Source: Clostridium cibarium (GTDB taxonomy: Bacteria; Bacillota; Clostridia; Clostridiales; Clostridiaceae). From it: DNA of 64,000 bases. The translations under genes were made by a program, and so were the position numbers. Numbering within the stretch: the first letter of the stretch is position 1; the number at the start of each line of letters is the position of its first letter. The notes under the pieces are model-generated. The model worked only from the letters and a program-made list of their open reading frames with translations. It searched no databases and was not told the DNA's origin. Location of the stretch: contig NZ_JACSRA010000008.1 in the NCBI RefSeq assembly GCF_014836335.1, positions 1-64,000 of the forward strand, written 5' to 3'. Shown here in pieces: positions 27,920-38,063 of the stretch.

Positions 27920-27950
27920 ACTATATACCTTCACGTAACGTTAACGTCAA
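27920..27950 (-). promoter_or_regulatory. MerR-type promoter with 19-bp spacer
   Basis: On the minus strand TTGACG (27945-27950) and TATAGT (27920-27925) are separated by 19 bases, the long spacing that MerR-family activators correct by twisting DNA. The palindrome ACGTTAACGT overlaps the -35 box and start of the spacer. The MerR/TipAS gene starts about 25 bases downstream, so autoregulation is the simplest reading. Confidence 0.7.
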
Positions 27951-27969
27951 TACCTTAGCAATTAAAACA

Positions 27970-28011
27970 TTAACCCCCTATAGTAATGCTTATTTTACTA
28001 TAGGGGGTTAA
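27970..28011. terminator. Strong terminator after cheY-like gene
   Basis: Sixteen-pair perfect stem with arms TTAACCCCCTATAGTA and TACTATAGGGGGTTAA. T-rich sequence follows weakly on the minus strand and more clearly on the plus strand (GTCTTTTT). It separates the CheY gene from the MerR promoter. Confidence 0.75.
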
Positions 28012-28051
28012 GTCTTTTTAATAGAAACTTCCCATTAATCTTAAATAATTC

Positions 28052-28405
28052 TTATAGCTTGTTTAATGCTTGAACAACATAATCATCTTTATATGGTTTC
28101 ACAATAAATCCTATTGCACCTTGAATAACTGCTTTTCTAACCCACTTTTCTTGACCCAAAGCTGAAATCATAATAATTTTTGCAGATGAATCTTTATTTT
28201 TTATTTCCCTAAGTGCTTCAATACCATCCATTTTAGGCATTGTAATATCCATTGTTACAATATCTGGCTTAAGTGTAAAATACTTTCTTATTGCCTCTAA
28301 TCCATCAGCTGCTTCCCCTACAACCTCAAACCCATTTTTCTCTAATATCTTTCTAAGATTAATTCTCATAAATGAAGCATCATCTACTATAAGAACTTTT
28401 TTCAT
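28052..28405 (-). CDS. CheY-like response regulator
   Basis: 117 residues, receiver domain only. Acidic pocket DD in LIVDDASFM, phospho-acceptor Asp in VTMDITMPKMDG, conserved Ser in IMISALG and Lys in IVKPYKDD. Without an output domain it should act by protein contact, for example on a flagellar switch or another kinase. It has its own strong promoter (28503-28532) and terminator. It may serve the chemoreceptors encoded nearby or the orphan PAS kinase upstream. Confidence 0.9.
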   Translation of the reverse strand: MKKVLIVDDASFMRINLRKILEKNGFEVVGEAADGLEAIRKYFTLKPDIVTMDITMPKMDGIEALREIKNKDSSAKIIMISALGQEKWVRKAVIQGAIGFIVKPYKDDYVVQALNKL

Positions 28406-28502
28406 AACTTCACCTTCCCTAATTTCTTAAATCATATTCTATATAACATTAATAATTCTTTCCAAAACATTTAATTATAAAAAACGCTTTCACACATCTT
28501 TA

Positions 28503-28532
28503 ATTATATAAAAAATTGCACATTTTTGTCAA
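28503..28532 (-). promoter_or_regulatory. Sigma-A promoter of the CheY-like gene
   Basis: On the minus strand a perfect TTGACA (28527-28532) and a perfect TATAAT (28503-28508) with an 18-base spacer. The CheY start lies about 100 bases downstream. Confidence 0.75.
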
Positions 28533-29361
28533 TACACTTGGTGGTTTGTCATATTTTATTATTATAATCCTTTTTTTGTCGTTAAAATTTGTATGAACTT
28601 TAGTTCGATTGTTCATTAGTCCCATATATTAAACTATAAAACATTACTCCACTAAGAATGCGAGTTTCTAATTCATCTTTTTTACACATAAGTAATATTA
28701 TGTAAAGCATTTGTATAAAATCTCCTTTTGCAAGCTTCATTGTATACTAACTAAATAACAAATCAACGCTCTACTCTATCAATCATATTACATAACATTA
28801 TAATTTCTATATACAAGCAACATTTGAATACATTTTATTGATAAATTAGTATATAGTAGAGGTATTTCAATATTTTTGTAGAATATATATATTATTCTAT
28901 AAATGATAAAAAATAATTAATGGATTTTTAATTAATATCCAGCAAATAATAATTGAATATTGGAGAAGTTTAATGACTAACAAAGCAAATTTTCTATAAC
29001 TAATAGTACTTTTTCGGGAAAATCAGCGCTATTAATTTGTAACACTCTTATTCTATACCAAAAACTTAGAACTATTTTGCATTGGTAGGAAGCTTGATAA
29101 TTGTAAAGATTCATCGCCGATTATTTGTTTATACAACTTATCATCAGTATATCATTAGTTCCACTCATAACATCTAAATCCTACAATGAGAATTTAAACA
29201 TGATATAATACATTTTTCTTATCAAAGTTTTACCCTAAACTTCTCTTTAGTCTTTTTGGCACTTCTAATAATTTAAGTAAAATCCATTTGTTAATTTACT
29301 CATTTATAGATTGAATAATCAAAATTATTTTAATGAGTCTATTAACTCTAGGAGGATTATT
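28533..29361. other. Long intergenic region with divergent promoters
   Basis: About 830 AT-rich bases between the CheY promoter and the plus-strand chemoreceptor. I see no open reading frame with a ribosome site and no riboswitch-like structure. An extended -10 element (TGATATAAT, 29201-29209) on the plus strand is the best candidate promoter of the chemoreceptor operon; its -35 box is poor. GGAGGATTATT at 29351 is the ribosome site of the chemoreceptor. Confidence 0.4.
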
Positions 29362-30867
29362 ATGAAATTAGACATGTTAAACGGTAAAGAAAAACAAATG
29401 AATCTTATTGTATTTATAATTAATCTTTTATTACCTTTTCCAGCATTTATATTTGTAAGGTTTTTTCTAGGTGGAAACTCAAGAGATGCCATAGTCTTTA
29501 TAATGTTAGTAGGTAGTGTGATTATAAAAATGCTAGAAAAACCATTAAAAAAATATGCAAAGTACCTTTATATGGTAAACCTACCTCTAGCTGCAGCGAT
29601 AACTATAGCCTATTCAGGTGATGGTCGTTTTGGTGCCATTACACAAGGTTATTTTCTTATGCTTATAGTAGCTAGTGCTTATTATGACAAGAGCGTTGTA
29701 ATTGTGTATTCTATTGCTACAATATCCTTAAATGCACTACTTTTCATACTCTATCCAAATCAATTTTTAATTATGAATAACTTACCTGTATGGGTATTTG
29801 TTTGCATAGAATTTATCCTAGCATCAGCAATAGCTGCAATTATTGCTAATGAAACCTATAAATTATTTAAAAATATTGAAAAAAAAGAAAAAGAAACTTC
29901 ACAATTATATAACGACCAAAAAAAAGTATCAGAAAATGCAAATCAAGTATTTGCTACACTTAAAAACACATCTGGTAATATTTATCAATCATTAGATCAA
30001 TTTAATGAAATGTCCCACCAAATTGCAGAATCTACACAAGAAATTGCTTCTGGTTCAATCAATCAAACTCAGGAAGTAACTGAAAGTTTGAATATTTTTA
30101 ATCAGTTATCTGAAAAAATTACTAATTCAGAAAGTGAAATCAAAAAAACAATTGAAAGCATGAATAACTTGAAATTGAATAACGATTTGGGCCTTAAATC
30201 AATTAATGACCTTTCAAATAAATTTACTGAGAATACGAAAGCCTCTGAAGAAGTACTTCTACAAATAAATAACTTATCCGAAAAGTCAAATTCAATTGGC
30301 AACATAATAAAAACAATTACTGAAATTGCAGATCAAACTAACTTACTCGCATTAAATGCGGCTATTGAAGCTGCAAGAGCAGGTGAATCTGGACGTGGAT
30401 TTTCAGTTGTTGCAGAAGAAATAAGAAAACTTGCAGAACAGTCTACGGATTCAACCTGCAAAGTAAGTGATATTTTAGGTGAAATAATCAATGTTATTGA
30501 AAAAACACAACACACAATGAAACATACTAAAACTCTAGAAAAAGAATCAAATGACAAATTGGATATTACAATAGAATCTTTCAACAATATTGTTCTTTCC
30601 TCAGAGGATATAATTAAATTGATAAATATGCTATCTAGTGAACTAGCTAACATCAGTGCTTTTAAAGATACTTTATTAAAATCTATGTATACACTCGCAT
30701 CTATTTCTGAGCAGTATTCTGCCTCAACTGAAGAAGTTAGTGCTTCCACAGAAGAGCAGGCAGCTACCTGTGAAAATATTATTAAATCCTTAGATAAAGT
30801 TCAAGATATAACTCAACACCTATCAGAAATACTAAATAAAAATAACAATGAAGGAGAGATAAAATAA
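29362..30867 (+). CDS. Methyl-accepting chemotaxis protein with multi-pass membrane sensor
   Basis: About 501 residues. The N-terminal 165 residues form about six membrane helices with short loops instead of the usual two helices and a large outer domain. No HAMP domain follows; a helical stalk leads to the signalling domain with the kinase-contact tip [20 protein letters not shown]. The architecture recalls membrane-embedded sensors for lipophilic signals. The ATG at 29362 follows GGAGG by eight bases. Its stop touches the ATG of the KAS III-like gene, so both are one operon together with an alpha/beta hydrolase. Confidence 0.9.
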   Translation: MKLDMLNGKEKQMNLIVFIINLLLPFPAFIFVRFFLGGNSRDAIVFIMLVGSVIIKMLEKPLKKYAKYLYMVNLPLAAAITIAYSGDGRFGAITQGYFLMLIVASAYYDKSVVIVYSIATISLNALLFILYPNQFLIMNNLPVWVFVCIEFILASAIAAIIANETYKLFKNIEKKEKETSQLYNDQKKVSENANQVFATLKNTSGNIYQSLDQFNEMSHQIAESTQEIASGSINQTQEVTESLNIFNQLSEKITNSESEIKKTIESMNNLKLNNDLGLKSINDLSNKFTENTKASEEVLLQINNLSEKSNSIGNIIKTITEIADQTNLLALNAAIEAARAGESGRGFSVVAEEIRKLAEQSTDSTCKVSDILGEIINVIEKTQHTMKHTKTLEKESNDKLDITIESFNNIVLSSEDIIKLINMLSSELANISAFKDTLLKSMYTLASISEQYSASTEEVSASTEEQAATCENIIKSLDKVQDITQHLSEILNKNNNEGEIK

Positions 30868-31872
30868 ATGAGACTTCATAATTCAGTTATCAAAGGAATA
30901 GCTTACTATCATCCAGAAAACCAAGTAGGAAATGATTACTTTATAGAACATTTTGAAAAACAAGGTGAAGATATTAGAAACTACCTTGCTGTCACAGGAT
31001 CAGATCTTAGATATATTTCAGATGATGTTAATGAAACTATAGTTACAATGGGTATTAATGCAGTTAATAAAGTTTTAGAAAAAACTAATGTTAAACCATC
31101 TGAATTAAATTTAATAGTTTTTTCAACTGGAACACCTGAATATCTTTCTCCTACCAATGCTATGAAAATACACAATGCAATAAGTGCTGGTCAAAAAACA
31201 GCAGTTTATGATGTAAATGCTAATTGTGTTGGTATGATTGTTGCTTTAGATCAAGTTAGTAGAACTATGAGAGATAACCCCAATATAAAGTACGCTCTTA
31301 TTGTTGGGGCAGATCAACTTAATAAATATTCCAGATTCAATGAACCTACAGTTTATTCAATTTCTGGTGATGCTGCTTGTGCAATAGTATTGGAAAACAC
31401 TCAAAATACTGAACGTGGTTTTATAGATTCAGACTTTTACACAAACTCCAGTAATTGCGATAAAATCCTTATGCCTGCTAAAGGTTTATCATCTACAATT
31501 CACGACCGTAAACTACAAGTAAAGGATAAGTTAGTTACGTGGATTCCATTTAACTTTGATGGTGCTTTCTATAGTGCTAAAATTTCTATAGAAGAATTAC
31601 TTGAGCGAAATAACCTCACTAAAAAAGATATAAAAAGATATTTCATTTCACAATTTGCTAAAAAAAGCATCGAACAAGTATGCAATGAGATGGATGAAGA
31701 TATCAACAAGTTTACGTTTATCAGTAATGAGTTTGGTTATACAGGTACTACAAGTCCATTTTTAGCACTTGCAAGATCTATTGAAAATGAAGATATCAAA
31801 TCAGGTGATAATATAATTTTTTGGTCCGTAGGAGCAGGTACAACTTGTGCATGTGTCCTATTTACATATTAA
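30868..31872 (+). CDS. Ketoacyl-ACP synthase III-like protein with altered active site
   Basis: 334 residues of the thiolase/KAS III fold. The acyl-accepting Cys120 is kept in DVNANCVGMIV, and structural motifs such as SISGDAACAIVLE and VGAGTTCACVLF match. The other two catalytic residues of FabH are not seen: the HQAN-type segment reads FISQFAKKSI (Ser/Gln in place of His) and the GNTSAAS segment reads FGYTGTTSP (no Asn). Such variants usually transfer acyl groups without decarboxylative condensation, making esters, amides or other products. The gene starts directly at the stop of a chemoreceptor gene and precedes a hydrolase, so a signal molecule pathway is plausible (inference). A housekeeping FabH role is unlikely. 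Confidence 0.85.
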   Translation: MRLHNSVIKGIAYYHPENQVGNDYFIEHFEKQGEDIRNYLAVTGSDLRYISDDVNETIVTMGINAVNKVLEKTNVKPSELNLIVFSTGTPEYLSPTNAMKIHNAISAGQKTAVYDVNANCVGMIVALDQVSRTMRDNPNIKYALIVGADQLNKYSRFNEPTVYSISGDAACAIVLENTQNTERGFIDSDFYTNSSNCDKILMPAKGLSSTIHDRKLQVKDKLVTWIPFNFDGAFYSAKISIEELLERNNLTKKDIKRYFISQFAKKSIEQVCNEMDEDINKFTFISNEFGYTGTTSPFLALARSIENEDIKSGDNIIFWSVGAGTTCACVLFTY

Positions 31873-31927
31873 TTTTCATATAAGCCTATCAAGAAAACTA
31901 ATTAGTACATAAAGGGGGCTCTGTTTA

Positions 31928-32662
31928 ATGCATGATAAAATTAATGGTATTTATTATGAATTAATTGAAAATTCATCAACAAAAGAAAATTTAGTATTCG
32001 TTCACGGTTCAGGATGTAATCATAATTTTTTAAGACCACTATCAAAAAAATTAAATAACTGTAATTGTTATTTAATAGATTTACCTGATCACGGCAAATC
32101 AGATAATATGAATTGTACTAAAGTAGAAGAATATATAGATGCTGTTGAAAAATTTGTGGCCAATATAGATAATGTTACACTAATAGGTCATTCACTAGGT
32201 GGCACCATATGTTTAGGTGTTGCTGCAAGATCTGTTCATACAATAAAGAAACTTGTTCTTATAAGTTCTGGGGCTAAATTTGATAAATTTGATCAGAAAG
32301 TTTATGATATGGTGGATAATAATAAAGTAAATTGGATTTATATTTGTAAGTGTCTTGGTTCTTTTACCAATTTAAATGTATTAAAAACTATACTAACCCT
32401 CGAACCATCAGAGGTTATGCTTAAAGATTTTAATATAAATGTAAAAGTTGATATAACAAATGTTATGAGCAATATCAATATTCCAACATTGATTATGGTA
32501 GGTAATGATGATATTCTCACAATACCGGAATACTCCTACGTAATGAAAGATGGAATTAAAGATTCTCAGTTAATTATTGTTCCTGGAGTAAGGCATATGC
32601 TACCAATAGCTAAAAAAAGCTATGTTTCCCAACTTATTAAAGAATTTATGCTAAAAGAATAA
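31928..32662 (+). CDS. Alpha/beta hydrolase
   Basis: 244 residues with a complete triad: nucleophile Ser89 in LIGHSLGGT, Asp194 or 195 in MVGNDDILTIP and His223 in VPGVRHMLP. The oxyanion segment is VHGSG. No signal peptide, so cytosolic. GGGGGCT precedes the ATG. It lies 55 bases after the KAS III-like gene in the same operon and may release, trim or destroy the product of that enzyme. Confidence 0.88.
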   Translation: MHDKINGIYYELIENSSTKENLVFVHGSGCNHNFLRPLSKKLNNCNCYLIDLPDHGKSDNMNCTKVEEYIDAVEKFVANIDNVTLIGHSLGGTICLGVAARSVHTIKKLVLISSGAKFDKFDQKVYDMVDNNKVNWIYICKCLGSFTNLNVLKTILTLEPSEVMLKDFNINVKVDITNVMSNINIPTLIMVGNDDILTIPEYSYVMKDGIKDSQLIIVPGVRHMLPIAKKSYVSQLIKEFMLKE

Positions 32663-32675
32663 ATATTTAAAATAT

Positions 32676-32715
32676 AAAAGCCTAAAGCTAATACTTTAAC
32701 TAGCTTCAGGCTTTT
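32676..32715. terminator. Terminator shared by convergent hydrolase and chemoreceptor genes
   Basis: Fifteen-base arms beginning AAAAGCCT and ending AGGCTTTT with one internal mismatch on the plus strand (a G.U pair on the minus strand) and T-rich flanks on both sides. Confidence 0.75.
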
Positions 32716-32792
32716 ACCTATCTATATTTTACAATTAGAAATTAATTTACCTTTAATTATTGTTAATATAGATTCTTTCCTTCTGTATACAA

Positions 32793-34904
32793 TTATATAT
32801 TAAACTTTGTTATTGCCATATTTAAGTTCTCAGCTGATTGAGAAAGTCCCTTAGCCTCTTTTGTTATCTCTTCTAATACAGCTAATTGTTCTTGACTTGC
32901 TGCAGCAGTATCTATACTTGAATTAGCATTTCCTTTTGCTGTTTTCTCAAGTACTTCTATATTTTTGATAACCTGCTTATTTTGAACAGCAATTTCTTCC
33001 ATAGACATTGTCATTTCTTTAGTTTTCACGCTCATATTTGATACAGCATATTCAATATCTTCAAATACACTACTTACTAAATTCGTTTTATCAATACCTA
33101 CTTTAACCTTTTCTACTTCTTTTTCTGTGGACGCTACAGCCTTAGCCATCTCACTTTGAATATCACGTATTATTGATGAAATCTGTTCTGCTGAAACACT
33201 TGATTGCTCTGCAAGATTTCTTACTTCATCAGACACAACAGCAAATCCACGACCTAACTCTCCTGCTCTTGCCGCTTCAATAGCCGCATTTAATGCTAAA
33301 AGATTTGTTTGTTCACTAATATCTTTAATTATCTCAATTATCTTTTCAATTTCTTCTGAATATCTACCAAGATTCTTTATGACACCTGCTGTTTCTTGAG
33401 TTCCAATACTTATTTCATTCATCTGATTAACTACAGAATCAACTATTTCAGTTCCACTTTTTGATGCTTTATAAGCATTTTCTGATAATCTAGAAACTTC
33501 TTCACCATTAGCAAATATCTTGTTAATACCTACAGACATTTTTGAAATAGATTCAGTAGCTTCATTTATACTTTCAATTTGCTCACTAGCACCATCAGCA
33601 ACATTTTGCAGTGTTAGAGATACTTCTTCTGCTGCTTTTGATGTCTTGCCAGCACTTATCACCATCTCCTCTGAAGATAATGCTACATGATTTGAAGCTT
33701 GCTTTATCTTCAATACAAGTTCTCTTAATTCCTGTGACATCTTATTGAAATACTTACTTAACTTACCCATCTCATCCTTGCTATTCAGATTAGTCATAGC
33801 AGTTAAATCACCTTCTGCTATTTTGCTTGTGGCTAACTGAATGTCTAATATAGAATCTCTAATATTCACATAAAATCCTGCAAATATATAAATAAGTATA
33901 GTTATAGTACTAAAATAAATTACATATAAAATTGCTTTTTGACTTGCAAGATCATTTTTTTCTTCTACAATCATCTCATCGATAACATTAAATGTTTCAT
34001 TATATAACTTAAATACTTCATTAATTGCTACTGTAGTTGTATCATAATACTTTGTTGCATCAAATGTTAAATTGTTTTTCTCTTTAATTATGTTTTCCTG
34101 TAGTATATTTACAACTTTATCTCCTGCTTCTCGCGAATTTTCATCCAACTCATATAGCGATTTCTTTGCATTTGAATTTTTTTCATATACATAGTTTAGT
34201 TGTTGTGAAGACCCCTTTAATGCTTCTGCTATAGATTTTGTTTGAAATACTAATAATGAATAGTCATCATCAGACATTGACTTTTGAGCTAATACCCCTG
34301 AGCCTTTACCTCGAGCTTGTCCCATGTATTCTGTTACAACAGGAAATTTATCTATTATACAATCAACTAGGTAATATTTTTCCAATTTTGAATCTGGTGA
34401 AAGCTGTGTTGCTTCTGCTACCTTCACATTAAATTTAATTATACTATCCATTAGTTCTGTATGTTTTTTAAAGGAATCTACTTGAGACAACTTAAAATTT
34501 TCTTCTTTTAATGTCGACCACTGATTCTCTATTTTTCCCCACTCATCTTTCAGATTGAACCCTTCTCCATCTTTTGCAATTTCATCATTTATCGCCACAA
34601 TTACTTTGTCTATTTGACTTTGTGCCTCATCAACTTTTCCTTTTACATCTGTTCTTCCACCAAGATAAGTTGAAGATAATCCACGATGTTGTGGAACATA
34701 CATTATTAAGGAAGTTATCTTTTCATTTAATCCCAACCCAATTTGTTGATTATCCAAAACCTTAACTTTTCCATTTAAATCCCTTAAGTAAGTTATTTGA
34801 ATAAATATCAAAGGAATCATAAAGCATAATAAAATTACTAAGAACTTGGCTGAATATTTTAATCTACTTAGTAATGCTACTGCTGGTTTTAAAAGCTTTT
34901 TCAA
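32793..34904 (-). CDS. Methyl-accepting chemotaxis protein with large outer NIT-like sensor
   Basis: 703 residues: TM1 (about 18-36), an outer helical domain of about 290 residues with the [16 protein letters not shown] segment that recalls nitrate/nitrite-sensing (NIT) or related helical sensors, TM2 (about 330-350), a HAMP domain ([14 protein letters not shown]), and a long signalling domain with tip [20 protein letters not shown]. The start appears to be TTG, eight bases after GGAGG, since no ATG fits. It is transcribed toward the chemoreceptor/KAS III operon. Confidence 0.9.
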   Translation of the reverse strand: MKKLLKPAVALLSRLKYSAKFLVILLCFMIPLIFIQITYLRDLNGKVKVLDNQQIGLGLNEKITSLIMYVPQHRGLSSTYLGGRTDVKGKVDEAQSQIDKVIVAINDEIAKDGEGFNLKDEWGKIENQWSTLKEENFKLSQVDSFKKHTELMDSIIKFNVKVAEATQLSPDSKLEKYYLVDCIIDKFPVVTEYMGQARGKGSGVLAQKSMSDDDYSLLVFQTKSIAEALKGSSQQLNYVYEKNSNAKKSLYELDENSREAGDKVVNILQENIIKEKNNLTFDATKYYDTTTVAINEVFKLYNETFNVIDEMIVEEKNDLASQKAILYVIYFSTITILIYIFAGFYVNIRDSILDIQLATSKIAEGDLTAMTNLNSKDEMGKLSKYFNKMSQELRELVLKIKQASNHVALSSEEMVISAGKTSKAAEEVSLTLQNVADGASEQIESINEATESISKMSVGINKIFANGEEVSRLSENAYKASKSGTEIVDSVVNQMNEISIGTQETAGVIKNLGRYSEEIEKIIEIIKDISEQTNLLALNAAIEAARAGELGRGFAVVSDEVRNLAEQSSVSAEQISSIIRDIQSEMAKAVASTEKEVEKVKVGIDKTNLVSSVFEDIEYAVSNMSVKTKEMTMSMEEIAVQNKQVIKNIEVLEKTAKGNANSSIDTAAASQEQLAVLEEITKEAKGLSQSAENLNMAITKFNI

Positions 34905-35054
34905 TCTTTATACCTCCATAATCTTTGAAATCGTATTATTTATTTTAACTTTAAACAAAAAATACTCCTATTATATTATATATTATTCGACAAGACTTCT
35001 CAATTCTTTAAAATACTTTTCCTATCTTTCTAATAATTTTAAAGTAAAATTAAA

Positions 35055-35076
35055 CCCGAGTGTTTTCTTACTCGGG
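35055..35076 (-). terminator. Terminator of selO
   Basis: Seven-pair GC-rich stem CCCGAGT / ACTCGGG with an eight-base loop, followed on the minus strand by TTTAATTTTA. Confidence 0.75.
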
Positions 35077-35114
35077 ATCTAAAAACTATTTCTTTTGATT
35101 TTATGGCTTTAATA

Positions 35115-36590
35115 TTAAGTACCGCAAAATGTTCGATAGCCACAAGTTGATTCCTTTGGCAAAATAGAATACTCTTTTTGCTCTTCTGAATATGCAAAGG
35201 GATTAGAAAGAACACTGAGTAGTTTATTCATAATATTATAATCTCCAGCTTTAACTGCAGCCTCTAGAGCTTCTTCCACTCGATAATTACGAGGTATAAC
35301 TGCGGGATTACTATTTTTCATCAACCGCTTGGAATCCTCTTTTGTTTCTTGTTGTCTATCTAATCTATCTCTCCATAACTCATACCACCTAGTAAATTCA
35401 TCACTTCTAAATAAAGGCGTATCCTCAAAATCTTCTAGAGTTAACTGACGGAAAGTATTAGTATAATCTGCTTTATATTTCTCCATTATATTAAGTAATC
35501 CTTCAATAAGATGTTTATCCTGCTCCTCTTCATTAAATATACCTAATTTATCTCTCATTCCTGATAACAAGTTCTTATTATAAAGTTCTGCAAAATCCGA
35601 AAGAGAATCCTGTGCTAATTTAATAGCTTGTTCTCTATCTTGATGTAATAATGGTAATAGTGTTTCTGCAAATCTAGCTAAATTCCATTCTGCTATGCTA
35701 GGTTGGTTCCCATAAGCATATCTGCCACGAATATCAATAGAGCTAAATACTGTTTTGGGATCATATGTATCCATAAAGGCACAAGGTCCATAGTCAATAG
35801 TTTCTCCACTAATAGTCATATTATCTGTATTCATAACTCCATGGATAAACCCAACCAACTGCCACTTAGCGATCAATGAAGCTTGCCCATTAATGACTTC
35901 TTGAAGCAGGTGGAGATAAGCATTTTCTTTGCTATTGACATCTGGAAAATGTCTTTTTAATACATAATCAGCCAAAGCACGTAATTCTTCAGTGTCACAC
36001 CATTTTGAAGCATACTGAAAAGTTCCAACACGTATATGACTGGATGCTACACGGGTAAGAATTGCACCAATTTGCTCTGTTTCTCTATATACTGTTTCAC
36101 CAGTTGTAACCACTGCTAAGCTACGTGTAGTAGGAATACCAAGTCCATACATTGCCTCGCTAATTATATATTCTCTTAACATTGGTCCAAGAGCCGCTCT
36201 TCCATCCCCACCACGAGAATATGGTGTTCTTCCTGAGCCTTTAAGTTGAATATCTACTCTTTCTCCTAAAGGAGTAATATGTTCCCCAATTAATAATGCT
36301 CGACCATCACCTAACATAGTAAAATGTCCAAATTGATGCCCTGCATAAGCTTGTGCAAGAGGTCTAGCACCTCCTGGAATCCTATTGCCAGCAAACACAT
36401 CTACCCCTTCAACTTTTTGTAACTCCTTAACGTTTAATCCAAGTGAACTTGCTAAATTCTCATTAAATGCAACTAATTTAGGAGAACTTACAGGAGTTGG
36501 CTTAAGATCAGCAAAAAATGATTCAGGCAAACGAGCATAACTATTATCCAAATTCCATCCTGTTTCTATCATTACTTTCATCTCTGTCAT
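35115..36590 (-). CDS. selO: Protein adenylyltransferase SelO (YdiU family)
   Basis: 491 residues, full length for the family. The pseudokinase-fold features are present: [19 protein letters not shown] nucleotide loop, [13 protein letters not shown] catalytic segment and the metal-binding DYGPCAFMD. It transfers AMP from ATP to proteins involved in redox control. Near the C-terminus [10 protein letters not shown] holds two cysteines, and Cys in DYGPCAF may be the disulfide partner as in the E. coli enzyme. AGGAG precedes the ATG. Confidence 0.93.
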   Translation of the reverse strand: MTEMKVMIETGWNLDNSYARLPESFFADLKPTPVSSPKLVAFNENLASSLGLNVKELQKVEGVDVFAGNRIPGGARPLAQAYAGHQFGHFTMLGDGRALLIGEHITPLGERVDIQLKGSGRTPYSRGGDGRAALGPMLREYIISEAMYGLGIPTTRSLAVVTTGETVYRETEQIGAILTRVASSHIRVGTFQYASKWCDTEELRALADYVLKRHFPDVNSKENAYLHLLQEVINGQASLIAKWQLVGFIHGVMNTDNMTISGETIDYGPCAFMDTYDPKTVFSSIDIRGRYAYGNQPSIAEWNLARFAETLLPLLHQDREQAIKLAQDSLSDFAELYNKNLLSGMRDKLGIFNEEEQDKHLIEGLLNIMEKYKADYTNTFRQLTLEDFEDTPLFRSDEFTRWYELWRDRLDRQQETKEDSKRLMKNSNPAVIPRNYRVEEALEAAVKAGDYNIMNKLLSVLSNPFAYSEEQKEYSILPKESTCGYRTFCGT

Positions 36591-36828
36591 AATATCTCCT
36601 TTCTTCTATCTGCTACATATGAAATTAAAACTTCTCAAAAAAATAAAATTACAGATAATCATAATATTTTTCTTACCTAAATTCTAAATAAACCTATTAT
36701 ATTACCTTCCATTTTAGTCTCTACTTCTATAAGGCTTATTATACTCTTTTTATCCTTATAGAGTTTTTGGAAATAGTCCTTACTGCTTCATTTATTGTTA
36801 TCAATGTACAACTTTTGAAATAAGATAA

Positions 36829-36866
36829 AAAAACCGTAATATTCAATTATGAATAATACGGTTTTT
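36829..36866. terminator. Terminator after the S66 peptidase gene
   Basis: Arms beginning AAAAACCGTA and ending TACGGTTTTT, stem about 17 pairs with one mismatch and a four-base loop; symmetric, so active in both directions. The rest of the 36591-36936 gap holds a 9-bp inverted repeat (TCTATAAGG...CCTTATAGA, about 36727-36762) and no gene. Confidence 0.8.
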
Positions 36867-36936
36867 GCAAACATTATATTTTCTAATTATAGTTCTAAAA
36901 AATAATTTTTTTTAAATTAAAAAAATTGTTTTCTTT

Positions 36937-37860
36937 TTATATTCGCACTGTTGGTTCAAGTATAGTCAATGTATTCTCATAAGTGTTAAGGTTAGCCTCT
37001 GCACCTATAGGTATGGCCATTTTGTATGTACCATGCCCTGTTGCTAAATTTGTCATAAGAGGTTTGTTAAGTGGAACCATAACTTCATTAATTAAGTCCG
37101 CATATGTCTTATCATATGCTGGCTGACAATGTGAACATTGCCCCATGATAATACCTGCACAGTCTTTAAATTTACCTGCTGCAATAAGATGATATATATA
37201 CCTGTATACTGTGTTAACAGGTTCATGAACTTCTTCAATCAATATTATCTTCCCTCTAGTATCAACTTCAAATGGGGTTCCAATGCTACCTACAAAGGAT
37301 GCAAGATTACCTCCAACTATAGGCCCTGTTACATTTCCAGGCACTCTGCTTATTAAAGGTCTTCCAGGAGGATTTTCAAGCCTCCTTGGTGAAGTAAGTG
37401 TAGATGTTGCCATGAAGAACTGATCCATATTGTATTCAGGGGTAGTAGGTTTAAAGTCTATTAAAAGAAGACTGTGAAAAGTAATTAAATTAGCCCATAT
37501 ATACAGAACATTTAACAAAATTGTTATATCACTATACCCTGTTAAAATTTTAGGGTTCTGTGCAATAACAGAGTAATCAAGATATTGTATAATACCTTCA
37601 ACGCCTACTCCTCCTCTTGCAGGTATAATAGCCTTCACAACTGGATTTCTAAACATATCCATAAGATCTGCAGCTCTCTGCTGTTCTGTGGCTGCAATAT
37701 AGCCACTATAGGAATATACATATTTCCCTAGAAGCACGCTAAATCCCATATTCTCGAGAGTTTGTATTCCCGCATTAATGACATCGGGATATAGTGGGCT
37801 TCCTAAAGTAACTATTCCAATTGTATCTCCGGGACGTAAAATTTGTGGTTTTATCGCCAT
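36937..37860 (-). CDS. S66-family LD-carboxypeptidase-like protein (LdcA/MccF)
   Basis: About 307 residues. Family motifs are visible: RPGDTIGIVTLGSP near the N-terminus, IIPARGGVGVEGI, the nucleophile Ser in LTGYSDITILLN, Glu in ILIEEVHEP and His in ATGHGTYKMAIPIGA. It should cleave an L,D or related amide bond in recycled muropeptides or detoxify peptide nucleotides of the microcin C type. The ATG at 37860 has AAAGG eight bases upstream; earlier starts are too close to it. Confidence 0.88.
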   Translation of the reverse strand: MAIKPQILRPGDTIGIVTLGSPLYPDVINAGIQTLENMGFSVLLGKYVYSYSGYIAATEQQRAADLMDMFRNPVVKAIIPARGGVGVEGIIQYLDYSVIAQNPKILTGYSDITILLNVLYIWANLITFHSLLLIDFKPTTPEYNMDQFFMATSTLTSPRRLENPPGRPLISRVPGNVTGPIVGGNLASFVGSIGTPFEVDTRGKIILIEEVHEPVNTVYRYIYHLIAAGKFKDCAGIIMGQCSHCQPAYDKTYADLINEVMVPLNKPLMTNLATGHGTYKMAIPIGAEANLNTYENTLTILEPTVRI

Positions 37861-38063
37861 TCTCATCACCTTTTAAATCATTTAATGATAGAGCTCTACA
37901 ATTCCGCAAAAATTGCACTTATTAATGCCCCTACTCATATAATCTAGATGCAAAAAATTTAGACTTACAGAATTACTAAAACCTAATCATCATTACTAGA
38001 ATATTATATGAAACTATTCAAATAGTTGCTAAAATTACTTGTGATGTATTTTTACTTATTAAT

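Noticed and set aside
29240..29300. TTGGCACTTCTAATAATTT considered as a sigma-54 promoter for the chemoreceptor
   Set aside because: The -12 element (TTGCA-like) is missing at the required distance from the TGGCAC.
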